This document shows, piece after piece, positions 1 through 13,800 of a stretch of 64,000 nt of DNA. Origin of the DNA: Apostichopus japonicus (taxonomy: Eukaryota > Echinodermata > Holothuroidea > Aspidochirotida > Stichopodidae); the NCBI RefSeq assembly GCF_037975245.1, contig NC_092577.1, forward strand, positions 27,682,898-27,746,897, in the 5' to 3' direction. Below the pieces are notes generated by a model. That model had not been told where the DNA came from. It saw nothing but the letters and a program-made list of their open reading frames with translations, and did no database searches. A program made the translations under genes and the position numbers. Every line of letters begins with the position of its first letter. Position 1 is the first letter of the stretch.

Positions 1-650
1 TGTAATGTAGGCTCTAAATCTACATGACCCATCATGTAATGTAGGCTCTAAGTCTACATGACCCATCATGTAATGTAGGCTGTAAATCTACATACCACAT
101 CATGTAATGTAGGCTCTAAATCTACATGACCCATCATGTAATGTAGGCTCTAAGTCTACATGACCCATCATGTAATGTAGTGTCTAAATCTACATACCAC
201 ATCATGTAATGTAGGCTGTAAATCTACATGACCCATCATGTAATGTAGGCTCTAAGTCTACATGACCCATCATGTAATGTAGGCTCTAAATCTACATGAC
301 CCATCATGTAATGTAGGCTCTAAATCTACATGCCCCATCATGTAATGTAGGACCTAAATCTACTGTACATGACCCATCATGTAATGTAGGCTCTAAATCT
401 ACATATCCCTTCATGTAATGTAGGCTATAAATCTATATGACCAATCATGTAATGTAGGCTCTAAGTCTACATGACCCATCATGTAATGTAGGCTCTAAAT
501 CTACATGACCAATCATGTAATGTAGGCTCAAAATCTACATGACCCATCATGTAATGTAGGCTCTAAATCTGCATACTCAATTATGTAATGTAGGCTCTAA
601 ATCTACATACTCCATGATGTAGCTTCTAAATCTACATACTCCATGAACTT
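1..650. repeat. 34-bp tandem repeat array (minisatellite)
   Basis: About 19 head-to-tail units of about 34 bp run from the left edge, so the array probably continues outside. Each unit holds TGTAATGTAGGCTCTAAAT followed by CTACATGACCCATCA. The words ATGTAG and CTACAT inside a unit are reverse complements, so each unit can form a short hairpin. Variation is scattered point changes. By position this lies in the intron before the first visible SLC18B1 copy A exon. Degenerate single units recur near 735-750, 1811-1830 and 11340-11370. Confidence 0.95.
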
Positions 651-706
651 CCTGATTGCTAAGCCTCATTGCTTCTATTGCCACAGCCGGCCACAGCACC
701 CGTCTA
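651..706 (-). repeat. Truncated tRNA-derived SINE fragment
   Basis: This segment shares GATTGCTAAGCCTCATTGCTT and the word GGCCACAGCACC with the fuller minus-strand SINE at 49125-49245. Only the tRNA-like part is present. It directly abuts the end of the 34-bp array. Confidence 0.6.
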
Positions 707-907
707 TATCAAGTTAGGTTCTATATCTACACTCTCCATCATGTAATGTTGGATTTATTTGCTCCCATATTACCTGTCTCCCCCTTTAGTACTACGCCCT
801 CCCTCTCCGGGCACCTTCTTCTTCCTTTCAAATCTACCATTCCGATTATTTCCAAGGTTTATCTATTGCTATCTGTCTTCTGGTAATCATTTTTTGGATT
901 TCCCTGC

Positions 908-1800
908 ATGTGCAACCCATTTCTGTCTCTGTTTGTGATGCACTGTGTAAGAATCCTTTACATTTCACATGACTTTACACATGTATTTTGGTCACTCTTG
1001 TTACTTCGGCCAGAGAAGTGGCAAGAGATGAAGTCATGGCTTTCCACTCGTTGTGAGAAACTCCAGAAACAACCAACCCAGTTGTCACCAGTCCCTGCTC
1101 TAGTTCTTGTGCCGTATGCATTTAAGGCAACTGACCTTGACCCAGTAGTGCAAGGCTCTGGGAGTGCTCTTCCATCAGTACCGGTGGACATTGGGAATAG
1201 TACGGTAGCCAATCGTAAAGCTAAGAGTAGGAACGTAAGTAAAGGGGAATGGAAAAGCGGTCCTGGGAAAGGAAAAGGGGTCCTACTGAAGGCTCCTCCT
1301 GAAGCTGTCCTCTGACCACAGAGCCACTGAACTCAGTTTGCTCACGGCTCCACTAACTGTTTCACCAGGCAAGGAGCTCGTTAGAGATTAGGAAGTATGA
1401 CCAGTGGGACCCCATCTAGACTGTGGGTGAGGAATAGATCGCCGAGAGGGAGAGACCTGTCGCCAATCTAGGACGACTCCTCTCGGACAACTGATGTAAA
1501 CGGCACAGTAACTACGGTGAAATGTAAACTGAGGGAACTCCTCAGGAACGACGTCCTCAACAGGCCCCAGCGGACTGTGAGTGGCTACTCTGTTCTAAGG
1601 CGATGTTCCAGCCATTGGTCCAACAGCTATTGACTAGCAATGTTGTTCCAACATCATCCATAGACCCTCTGCTGAGGAGAGTGCCGAAATCTCTGGTCCA
1701 TAGATACCGGTTATAGAGGGTTCAGACACATATGTTTTGCACCTCAGAGCTGAGGAGACCTGGTCCATGTCGGGGGACTGGAGTTTCGGCTTCAATGAAT
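908..1800 (+). other. GC-richer block with short open frames, possibly a decayed mobile-element ORF
   Basis: This stretch is richer in G and C than the introns around it. It carries an open frame at 908-1315 ending in a basic, glycine-rich tail, followed by further short broken frames. I recognise no domain. There is no splice context linking it to SLC18B1, and it does not resemble the missing first three SLC18B1 exons. A degraded retroelement gag-like frame is one possibility, but that is a guess. Confidence 0.3.
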
Positions 1801-1863
1801 ACTACTCCAATGTCATGTTATGTAGGTTTTAAAACAATCATGTACTTGTTTTTTATTTTGAAG

Positions 1864-4800
1864 TGTTCTGGATAAAATTGAAGACAGACAGACATTCCTG
1901 ATTTACTGTTTGGTGATCCGTTCTGTGGAAGCCTGTGGTTCGGCAGCTAGTATGACTGCAAGCATGACTATTACTGCAAATACATTTCCCAACAATGTAG
2001 CTCAGATGATGGTAAGTATTTTGTTTTGCCTTTACATTGATATCATTGAAACCTAATGAACATTTAATCATGACAATTTGAATTTATGGCTGCAGTAGTA
2101 GACTGGCCCTTCAGATCTGTAATGTGTTACTAGTTGTTCATGGTTTCTATACTTTTATTATTATATATTATTATTTATATTTTATATTTATTATTTTTAT
2201 TTTTATTTATATTTATTATTTATATTATTTATATATTATATATTATTTATACATTATATATATTATTATTATATATGATTATATATATTATTTATATATT
2301 ATTATATTTTATTTAAATATTATATATTATTATATATTAATATATACTATATATTATATAAGGGTAGGGTCAGTCATGTCTCCACATCTTTCTATGATTC
2401 TTTAAACTTTACTTTCAATTCACAGGGTATTCTGGAGTCTTTTAGTGGACTTGGCCTGATGATTGGACCGCCAATTGGTAGTTTATTTTACAGTGTGAGT
2501 AGACTGAAGTATTTAGTTCTCTTCTAACATTGGGTCTGTATTGCTTCTGTCTCTCATTCAGTTTGACCTACTCATCCTAATATATGTACCTGTTACAGCA
2601 GGTATACGCAAGTGGTGTCCTTGAAGATATTTCTATCACCAATAGGTGACATCCTGAGGTTAATGGAGATGAATAAAATGTACATTTTGGCAAACATATA
2701 TTTTAGTTATTTGGAATTGAATGGAGCAAAGATCAACATTATAATGCAATTGTGCTCTAAAATATAGTCTTTGAAATATATGGTTTGGTGGATAGCTACA
2801 GTAATGGTTTTTCGACATCTTCTAATCAGTTCAAATTTATGTTACATTGAATCTTTATACTTGTATCGTACCATTGATGTTTGGAACATTGTATTATTTT
2901 CTTATGGAATTTGGGAAAACTTGATCAAACCTAGTACTTTTGGACAAGGAATTTGCTTTTTTTGCAAAATTCCTAAGCGCTCATGTGACTGCAGGTCACC
3001 CTGTGACGTCATTGTGTGGATTCGGTTGAGGAAAACTTTCGATCAAGCTGTTCACTTCAGCACTAACACTACGATGATCATACAACACTCTGTCATACTG
3101 TTAATATCATATGCCAACGAATTGTGTATTAGGAGGTTGCAAAAACACTTCTGAAAACCAAAATTTCAGTCCTTGCATGGTGTTTAGATTGTAAAGCTGT
3201 TAGTGGTTCCACATATTTGTTGATGTCATTCAATGTATGAGAGTGTGTAATATACATGTGCTTGAATTGATTACCATCCTCCTCTTTCAGATCGGAGGTT
3301 ACTCTTTGCCATTCTATGTCCTTGGAGGAATGTCCGCAGCAACCATTGTTATCAATATCTTCTTGTTGCCTTCAGTCGGTAAGAATTTGACAGATATTCT
3401 TGTGGCAGACAATCTAATACTTATATTCTGAGCTGGTGTTTAAAGGCATTGAAGACTCGCCCCAAATCGCATGCTGCCCTGTGAAAAAGTTAACTTTCCG
3501 TTGCTTGCAAAAGTTTTCTTTTTGTCGCTACAAAATGCAGACAGTAATGAAACGTGATACCTTGTTAATACCTTTTATCTGGACCTGAGATCAGGGAGTT
3601 CCATAACAACTCCCTGCTGAGATGTCCATCGCCGCTATGTACAAAATGTTATGGGTATTGACAGTAGCTGCATGTAGTGACTGTACACTAGTGTCTAATT
3701 AACGACGGTAGCAAGCTGTGTGTGTATTTTCTGGGATCGATGGTGGTGTCTAACACTTCTGTTACACCTCAGTCGAAACTAGGTCAAATTACCGGCATGA
3801 GACGTTTCTTTGTGCACGAGTCTTCACACCCTTTAATGAAAACCTGATCCCAATATCTTGTCCCTAACAGGAGATATGGTTGACTGAATTATGTAACCCT
3901 CCATTCTTCTTGGGATAATATCATTGTGGGCCGTCTGTGATATCATCACAACTGCAGAGGTTCTTCCAAAGTTTTACCCAGGTTCCTATTATAATTTTTC
4001 TTGTTGTTTCAGTGATCTCTGTGCCTAGAACTTTTTTGGGAGAAATAATATTTTCTTCTGAAAATTAGAGAGTTCAGAATTATAGAGAAAGATAAAACCA
4101 ATTTTTCAGGTCAATATGCAGTGACAACATTATTCACTCTGCTTTTGCCAAATAAATAACTAAATATCACAAATATTGAAACTTCATATCTTCCCCTTAC
4201 AAAATGCTATGAGGATGTGGGTTTGATCTGAACATGCCAAAAAATGTTCTTGCTGTTGGTCAAGCAATCAACTATAGTCGCAGAAATATCCAATTATGAT
4301 GCACTCTTCAAAGAGATAACACCAAGGTACTTATTTGTTTGATAAGTTCTTTCTTTCATATTATTTGCTTCCCATTTTTATGTGATACAGTTGCTTGATT
4401 ATAGTCAGCCATGTTATAAATAGAACACAGACTTTCAAGGGGCAGCAGGGGCACAAACACCTTTTTCGGTAATGGGGGGAGGGGGTGGGGGGTGATGGCA
4501 ATTAATCCAGGGGAGGGGTGTCCCCTCCCCTGTGAGAAGCTTTGAGAGCCAACTATCATGTGTTATAGATAAATTTTAGAAGAGAACTTTCATCTGTTCT
4601 GCAAAATTTTACCAGTACCATTTCCTACACCTCCCCTAACAACTATTAGCAGTGAATGCAGCAGTGAAGTGTTTGCTAATCTGTTTGAGTTGGCAGTCAC
4701 TGAACATCAGTGGCGTAGCTAGGATTTTTTGAGTGGGGGGGCCATGGGGGGGCTGTTCTTTCTTGTGGGGGGGCCGGAGGTTACTATCTAAGCGGAGCAC

Positions 4801-7800
4801 CACCTTGGTTGGCGCGGAGCGTACAGAGAAAATTTGAGATTTCAGCACCCCCCAGATCGCAGGAGATGGCACCTGTGAGGCAAAATAGCAACCAAAAAGA
4901 TGTGCAACTTTGGTGACAGAAATGCCCAAAAAAAAATTTCTCTTTCATGCTGACTGGCCTTGCCAACTCAGCCAGACTTTTAACTTGAGGGAAATTGGCA
5001 TCATTTGTCGTTTCAAGGTGTCAAGGCCTTTCTCCTAACTCAAACCCCTGTGGGCTACCGGTAGGTTTGTAGGATATGCCCACATGTGGACTTAAATAGC
5101 ATTAGAGGAAGGGGATGGAAGACTAACACGCATCGATGTTTCGGTAATGGTCCAAATTGGTGGCTCGGTGCTAATTAGGCCATTTATTGGGTTTTTTGAG
5201 GCAGCTGTCATCAGAATCTGGGTTTTTGTGCCAATCGATGACCGATAACATGTATTGGTATGTAAATTTCTTCTTCATATATCTAGCAACACTCTAAAAA
5301 CAAATGAGTGGATTTCATTCCATTGGGGTGATCACTCGGCGCACTTCAAATTAAGAGTGAAATTTAACTCTATTGGAGTTATCCCTCACTCCTAATATGA
5401 GTGAATATAACTCTATTAGGAGTCAAGATTTACTCCAATGGAGTGGAAATTCACTCTTATACCGGAATGTGCTCAGTGATCACTCCCATGGAGTGAAATT
5501 CACCTATGTTTTTATCAGTACAGTACAGTGCATATCATCATAGACGTACTACGTACGTTCGTATATCAGACGCACTCAATACCCACGATACGATATGGTC
5601 CTGGAGAAATAATTTCCACTCATCATTTTTTAAGGCGATACAGTAGTGAGTAGTGAACAGGCATAGCCGCATGTTTGCAGGAATTTCAGAATTACCAATA
5701 TTTTATATCTCTACCAGTAGTGGAAAAACATGTTTCGACAGTTTCGTGGGCATAAAGTAAGTAGTTTTGTGGAATATTCAATGACATATCAGAGGCGGAT
5801 GCAGGGTTTGTGACAGGGGGGATCTGACTGGTCCAGCCGCGCCTGAACGTAAGACTATCTAAGCGGAGCGCCATCATCGGTTGGCGCGGAGCGTACAAGA
5901 AATTTTTTGGCTTTACAAACCCCCAGATGGCCGGAAACGGCACTTCCCGAGTATTCTAAGCTGCATGTACCTAGCCTGAAAATATGGATCTCATGTCTGC
6001 AATTTCTCAATTGATGAGAAAAAAACAATCTATGAAATATGGTATTACATATCAGATGAGTTGAGATGATACAAAAATCATAATGCCTTTAGCCCCCAAT
6101 CCCCTCCCGTTCCGTCACCACTGTTTGATGCAGGGCCGGATCCAGGATTTTGGAAGGGTGAGGGGTTTGCTCATGAAAAATTCGTTAGCGCATCCTAGCA
6201 GCCTACCGCTCTGTAACCTCACCGCCCAAAAAAATTTGAACACCACATCAATTTTGAAACTTTTCTGTCTGAAAATTGAGATTGTAAGACATTTTTGGCA
6301 CGTGTAGCACGCGTGCACACTATAGTTCATTTGACGGAAAAGACACACCTGGCTGACTTGTGAGGATAACCGCTTTTCTGACGTCCTACATGTTTAAAAT
6401 TGGCGTTTAATTTAATTATTTTTTTCTCTCTCTTTTTTTTCTCTTTTTTTTGGCCAAGAGCAGGGGGGGGGGTCCGGACCCCCTGGACCCCCTGGATCCG
6501 CACCTGCATATATTTATTTGACTCGAGGCAATATATGAATACCTGATACCTCGGCTCAGTACAAACGGTGCCAATCTTTTGATAGATTGTTGCGCTAGGT
6601 GGAAGCACTGAACATATTCAGCAGATATCGATATCGCGCAGCACAACAAGGTTCGTGGTGTATGGTCGCAATCGTCGCATCGACCATTGCCATGCCATGC
6701 TGTGTGACCATTCTCATGATTACTACAGATATTGTATTATTCTTATTCTACCAGATGCAGACGAGAAAATTGTGTAACTCTATTTCCCAAATTATTGAAC
6801 AACAAATATTAGTGAATCGCACTTATTTTTTTTTTTACAACATTTTTTTTTACCCCATTCCCAGTGGGGGGGCCAGTGGGGGGGCCAGCCGATTTCATGG
6901 GGGGGCCTCGGCCCCCCCTGGCCCCCCCGTAGCTACGCCACTGCTGAACATGACTAGATTTACTGGTGCTGACAGAGTATATTGGATTTAACGTAAATAG
7001 AGTTTGCATCTAATGAACAATGTGAGACTCATTCATCATTATTGAAGTGAGTTCATGATCTTGTAAACAATATGAAAATTGTAGCAGTTTGTGACTAGGA
7101 CATTAGGCAATATATACAGTCTTAAAGAGTCTGATGAATTTTAGACAAACACAAATTAGGGATATTTGCTGATTAGATCGTCAGCGGTAATGACAGTCTT
7201 AGTAAAGACGGACATGTTACAGACCTGTCAACCTGTTTGACCCCAAAATAGGGAGAATAACATTTTTCAGGGCCAAAAAATAGGGAGAACAAGGGGAAAA
7301 TAGGGAGGTTAGCAATTTTCGACTGAAATGATATAAATACTCCTAAATAAGTTTAGTCTACTTATGCAATACAGTGAGAGAATCATCCAATCAGTGTTTC
7401 TTGTTGTAGTTTACAGCAGCTCGCTTCACTTTCTCCAGGGTTTCTTTAGTACGCTTCCATTTGAAACAGGGAACAGTGGACTCTGGGTACTGTGACTTCA
7501 TGGCTAGTATGCTAGATAGAGTCCCATCAAGCTTGAGACTTGACCAACTGTCTGTCTTGTTCTTGCGAACTACACTGAATAGCCGTTCCTGTTCAGTGTA
7601 ACTGTGGGAAATGACTAATAATTACTAAGCATAGGACTAACTGTTGGCTATTTTCAGAAATGTCGCAAGTGATGAAACAGTGAAAAACCGGGAGATTAGA
7701 ATATGAAACCGGGAGATTCCGTTAAAAACTGGGAGAGTTGACGGGTCTGATGTTTCCACCCAATATTCGTTTGTTCTTTTAGGTGCTAATATGACACAGA

Positions 7801-10800
7801 GTGGGTCCATCAAGGGCATGTTGTATATGCCCTGTTTCTATCCAGCAGCCCTGACAATCGTCGTAGGAAGCGGTTGCCTTGGTTTCCTGGATCCAACTTT
7901 GTCTCCTCATCTAACTTCTGTAAGTCCTTGTGTTGATTTACCGTTCATCATTTTACATGTTCTGTCATATTCTTCATTTTATGTACCGACCAGTGGCGGA
8001 GCGTCCATACAGTCAGGGGGGCCGAGCACCCCCCCCCTGACGGACTCAAATGGACTGCTGGCTCCCTTTGCAGCATTTTACCACTTTTTACTGATTTGCA
8101 ATTATTGACTTTTTTTATTGCGCTCTCATCTACCTATTGACATTTGTCACATTATCTGCAAATTAGCAAGGCCCGGAAAGTGTCATTTCTGGCAATCTAG
8201 GGAGTATCTTTACTCAAAAAAATTCTGTATGCTCCGCGCCAACCTGTGGTGGCGCTCCGCTTAGATAGTGTCGAAAGCGCCCCTACAGACCATTCTCGCC
8301 CCCCCTGACCAATACCCCTAGCTCCGCCTCTGCAACCGATGTAGAGATGAGAAGAAGACTCTGTCACAAATGATGAAAGAGTCCGATCGAAATACCATTC
8401 ATGTTCAGAAAGTGTCGATGGCCAAAATATAAATAGAAATAAACTTAAGTCAAATTCTGTCAATTTGGACACACTGTTATATTGTATTAGCATCATTATT
8501 TTTGAAACAGCAAAAGCGTTATTGCTTGTGAATAAAAATTCTTCGCTCGTTCAAGTCATTGATAATTTTATCCTGTCGGTTTTCTGTTTCTGAGTTTATG
8601 TTAAATTATGCATCAATTTGCTGAATAGCTCTTGAAAACCCTTCAATGCCACTTTCCAGTTTGCATCCAATAAAACTTGGGTGTGTACCCTGGTTACTTG
8701 GTGTGAAATATACTTTTGGTTTCTGTCTGGTACCCCCCCAACCCCCCCAGCAAATAAATGGTTATACAGGGATTACCACCAACTAGGGGACTGGATACCT
8801 CAGTTGGTACAGGAACTTGTAACCCTGAGAGCACTGGTTCGAATCCTGTGCTAGCCTATATCTTTCTGCTAATTCAAAAGTCATGTATCATTTCCCTGTC
8901 AGTTTCTGTTCATGATTTACTCAAAGGACAAAAAATATTGATGATTTGGTGAACGTTTTCATTCCTTCATGATGTGAAGGTTATTTTGTTTGTTAAAACT
9001 GTTTTCCTTGCAGTTCTCATTAAGCCCATCTTTGATTGGTGTGGTTTTCTTACTGATTGGAGGTCTCTATGCTCTTACTCAACCATTGTGGGGATATCTT
9101 GCAGATAAGAAGGTAGGTACTATTTGCCAGTATTTCTTTTATCAGACATTTCAGTTAATTCTGTGATAATATGTGCTGTTGGACCACAATTTCTAGTCCA
9201 TTTCACTGAAAATTGCTCGAGTGATATCATGTATACTCAATCTGGTAAAGGAAAATGATATGAGAGTAGCTAGGCTAACAATAGCTTAATTGTGTACAGT
9301 TGGATAACTTCACTGAACTTACATTAATTGGAAGTCTGGTGAGTCTAGTGAGCTAACTGATTTATAACACTGCATCTTTCAGAGGAACACCAGGTTCATG
9401 ATGGTAATTGGGCTGTGGTTCTCAACAGTGTGTTACTTGCTGCTTGGACCATCTCCATTGCTAAAGTTACCAAAGTAAGTCATAGTAGAACACACAAATC
9501 ATAATAACCATCACTAACATCAACTCTATAGTCAGCTTTCATGATGTATTTGTGATCTTATTACTAACAGATCTCGCCACTAAATCTTGTCAAAACCAGA
9601 GCTCTGCCTGGATTCAACATATAAGGTTGTAATGTAAACAGGATTGTCAAAGTTTGACTCACTTTGTCTCTGGCACCCCTGTGTATAAAATAGGGATCAG
9701 CGCTGTAATGATGTCACTGTTCCTCTTTCTCTCCCCGGTGTCTTGGGTTTTTCTTCTACTCCCTCCTATTCTCCTTTCTCTTCTTTTCCCTTCCTTCCTT
9801 TCCTTCCTCCTCTTTTTCCCCCTCTGGTTTCCCTTTCTTCTTCTCTCTTTTTTCTCTCCTCTTTTTCAAGTTTCAAGTTTATTTTCCACTTTCCATATGT
9901 ATAAACAGTTACAGAGTCAATGAGTGATTTACTCACAATATGATAAAATAACAATAAACAAAGTTCAAAATATGTTATAATGGAAGTGGGGGAACCAGAA
10001 GTAAGTAGAGACTTTTCGAGTCTGGACCCTTAACAAACAAAAGAGAATTTCAAAAATCACATAAGTACAGAGAGAGTAGAGAGATAAGGAGATTTTCTAT
10101 CCCGGGGGCACGCGCCCCCATCGCTCCCCCCTGGATATGCCCCTGGAATCATTTTTCCTTTAATCCATTTGTGAGATTATCTATTGCACATTTAACTAAC
10201 CATGTCAGTGGTTGGCAGAATATCTTTCTGTGTGTGTAGTTTGTGATATGACTTCCCTGCTAAGCCATGATTGTTTACAATACACTTTCCCTCATAACTA
10301 GGATTCTGGATTGTTCCTAGTGATTGTTTCACTGTTATCAACTACTACTGGTTAATATACAAATGTCTCAGCTAATTTTCTTTTTTTCCTATTTTTGTAC
10401 TTTTAAACTGTATTTGTTTTTGCAGTGAGCTGTGGATTGTAATAGTTGGCATAGGGATGACTGGTTTCTGTCTCGGTTGTGCACTGATGCCAGCGTTCTT
10501 AGATCTATTCATATCTGCTCGGTATGTAAAGTTTCTTTGCAAAGTTTCTCTAACAACCTAGCGTCATTCCTTATAATTAAATCTCCGTTGTTTTGTATAG
10601 TATGTGTGGCAAGGTGTTTAAATTACACTCATTTACAGTTGATATTGATTATGAATTTCACTGGAGAGAGCTGTTACTGAGGATAGGCTACAGTGTTCTA
10701 TTGTTTCATCATTTTTGTATATATTATAGGACATGTAATTGATTCTAATAAATCTTTGACTTTTCAGTACTGCAGTGTGGTTAGTTGGTAATGTTTAGGC

Positions 10801-13800
10801 TAACAAGCAGTTGTATAACAGTAAATAAAACCATCTGCCTCTTGTATGTGTGTATGTGTATATGTATGTATGTATGTATTTTGATCCTCCTGCAAGCAGG
10901 AACTCGCTAAGAAGCCTCATTGGCTTATCAAAGCCGCAAGCTGACCGAAGTCAGTCTCTTACATTCATATTTAACGTCCATGATTGTCAATTGTCAACAA
11001 CTCTGTAACTGGACGACATACATTAATCTTGGAGAAACCCGAACCGGGGACCTTATGATTGAAAGGCACCGGCATTAACCACTGAGCTAACACTCCACAA
11101 TTTTTCATCAGTTTGTCTCTTTTTACTTTATTCAGATGGTATGGCTATCCAGACGATCTGGCTACTCAAGGTGTCGTTTCTGGTCTCTTCAACAGTTGTT
11201 TTTCTCTCGGGTTTGTCAGCAGTCAATGATCTAGTATTTATTCATAGCTCTCTCTCTCTGCCAGCAGTGCTTATTGCTCATTAAGTTTCTGAACGTACCA
11301 ATTGCTATTTAACTTTATTAATAGCCCCACTGACTTATACACTCCATCATTAATATAATGTGGTCTCTAAGTCTTTGTAGAAGTTCTCCGCACCCTACCC
11401 ATCGTTTGATGCCTGACAAGTTAGCCTTACATGGCACCATCAATTTTCTGTATCATGACCATGAAGATGTTTCTTTACGAGAGCCTAAAGTTTCAGTCGC
11501 TTGTAAAAAAAACTCTTTACTCAGTAGTAAGCAATTTTCATACGCTGCTCCTGGGAAGCCTAAAGTGATCTAAAATAACCTCAACTGACCAAATGTTTGC
11601 ACTACATCTACGTCCATTTGTGTACCCTGATATTCAAGCCACAAAAGACAGATTTTGTTTTCATAACATATGACAAAGATGTTCTCCCGCTGCTTTTAAG
11701 CACTTTACCTGAGGAAAAACTCTCTGGCGGTTTGATACCTTGATTGCTCTCTGGTTCTATTATGCACAAACTGCTTTTAGTTTGACATTATTTTCAAATA
11801 CATTAATTGCTATCTAATGATGAGTTAAGCTTATTGCTGTCTTGCTCCATACCTGGCATATTTGCTGGCTTAAATGTTATTTTGTTATAATAATTTCTCG
11901 GTAACTCTATCCTTGATAGTTTGATATATTAGATATTTGATGTATTTTATAATTCATAGAATTTTGCAAATGCAAGTGAGGAATTATAAGTAAAAAGCTA
12001 TTCATAGATTATAAACTGTTTATAAGTACCTACAACTTGAAAGGCCTGTGTTAATTGGTAGCCAACATATTGTTCCTTTTTACAGAGGTTTCATAGGACC
12101 ATTACTGGGAGGATACTTGGTCGATCAGTATAATTTTCAGTGGACATCAACAATATTTGCTTTCGCAAACCTGAGTGTGATGTTACTTCTGTGTGTGTTT
12201 GGTCTCTGGGAATTCAGGTGTGGCAAAGGGTAAGAATCATCTTGGTATGTCAATAACCTATTAGAATAGGGAATTGCAAAGGAGAGGGGGAGGTGGGAGG
12301 GAGGGAGGGAGGGAGGTAGTACACCAATATATTAAAGTGGTATAGGTTTAGTATTTGGCAGGAGAGGGGATTTGTAGGACAGAGACTGCATGGTGAGCAC
12401 TTGTCATGTGAGTAATGCATGGCGAGCACTTGTCATGTGAGTACTGCATGGCGAGAACTTGTCATGTGAGTACTGCCTGGTGAGCACTTGTCAAGTGAGT
12501 ATTGCATGGCAAGCACTTGTCATGTGAGTACTGCATGGTGAGCACTCGTCATGTGAGTACTGCATCGTGAGCACTTGTCATGTGAGTACTGCATGGTGAG
12601 CACTCGTCATGTGAGTACTGCATGGTGAGCACTTGTCATGTGAGTACTGCATGGCGAGCACTTTTCATGTGAGTACTGCATGGCGAGCACTTTTCATGTG
12701 AGTACTGCAATGGGAGCAATCATCATGTGAGTACTACATGGCAAGCACTCGTCATGTCAGTACTGCATGGCGAGCACTCATCATGTGAGTACTGCATGGT
12801 GAGCACTTGTCATGTGAGTACTGCATGGCGAGCACTTTTCATGTGAGTACTGCATGGTGAGCACTTTTCATGTGAGTACTGCATGGTGAGCACTTTTCAT
12901 GTGAGTACTGCATAGCGTGCACTTGTCCTGTGAGTACTGCATGACGAGCACTCGTCATGTGAGTACTGCAAGGCGAGCACTTGTCATGTGAGTACTTTGA
13001 CATGGATGGCATGGGTTGGTATATGGGGGGAGGGGTTGATTTAGGGAATATAAAAGGTGGTGATGGATTAGAGATGTATAATATTCAGTGTTGGATTTTC
13101 AGGAATTTGAGAAGGTTGTCCGAAGGACTACCAGTTTCAAGGATTTTCAAATATTTGGTAGTCCTGCAAAAAACTTGGTAGTCCTTCCAAATTTTCTACC
13201 AAAATTGAAAATGAACACAAATAATACAAAACAAAACATTTTGGTGCTCAATCTCATGATTGTGTCAACCAAAGCTTTATTAGTTTAGCATATAACCATG
13301 TTATTGTGTACTGTTTTCAAAAAGTGTTTGCACGTGGTATTCGGGTAGCCGGATACCCGCCAGACGCGATACTACCCGGTTCCTTATTTATTACCCAATT
13401 AATACACTGTGATTTTTTTTTTGGCAAACCTATGGTTAGGCAAGATATTCCCATTGAGTTATGCTACCATGTGGTCTAAGATAACAGCAATAACGAAAGT
13501 ATTCCAGCATTGTTACGAACACAGGATTCTGGGTACGGGACGCAATGTTTTGGCCAGGGACGCAAAATCTTCAAATTGCTTGCAATCTCCAAGTACACAC
13601 TCACAACTAGGTCAACGGAAACAAAACAAAACATATTTTTGAATGAACATCTTCATTATTTCTTCTTCTGACAAGAATCAAAAGTTCTCCTACTCCTACA
13701 GATCATTGAATTTGTTTGAAAATAAATATATCATAACAATCAACCGCAAGGTACAGGGCTACCAAAACTTCATTACAGAGATTTTCATGCTAAAATTAGA

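Noticed and set aside
1-650. Regular short repeats resembling a CRISPR array
   Set aside because: The units are contiguous and there are no unique spacers between them; the surrounding genes are split eukaryotic genes. It is a minisatellite.
908-1315. Candidate for the missing first exons of SLC18B1 copy A
   Set aside because: Its translation has no similarity to copy B exons 1-3 and the splice phase does not fit.
2124-2405. Open frame of tyrosine/isoleucine-rich protein
   Set aside because: It lies across an AT-only tract and an exon in another frame; it is a composition artefact.
4636-4966. Short proteins repeated exactly at 4636-7009 and 20387-22733
   Set aside because: They lie inside the duplicated non-autonomous hAT-type element and match no transposase; they are chance frames.
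6130-6506. A complete nested hAT MITE inside the 2236-bp element
   Set aside because: The ends look related (CAGGGCCGGATCCAGG and, reversed, CAGGTGCGGATCCAGG), but the flanks show no 8-bp duplication, so it may be two fragments of different elements.
9654-9954. Leucine/serine-rich or charged open frames on both strands
   Set aside because: They come from a pure C/T tract within a dispersed repeat; the same happens at 19488-19898.
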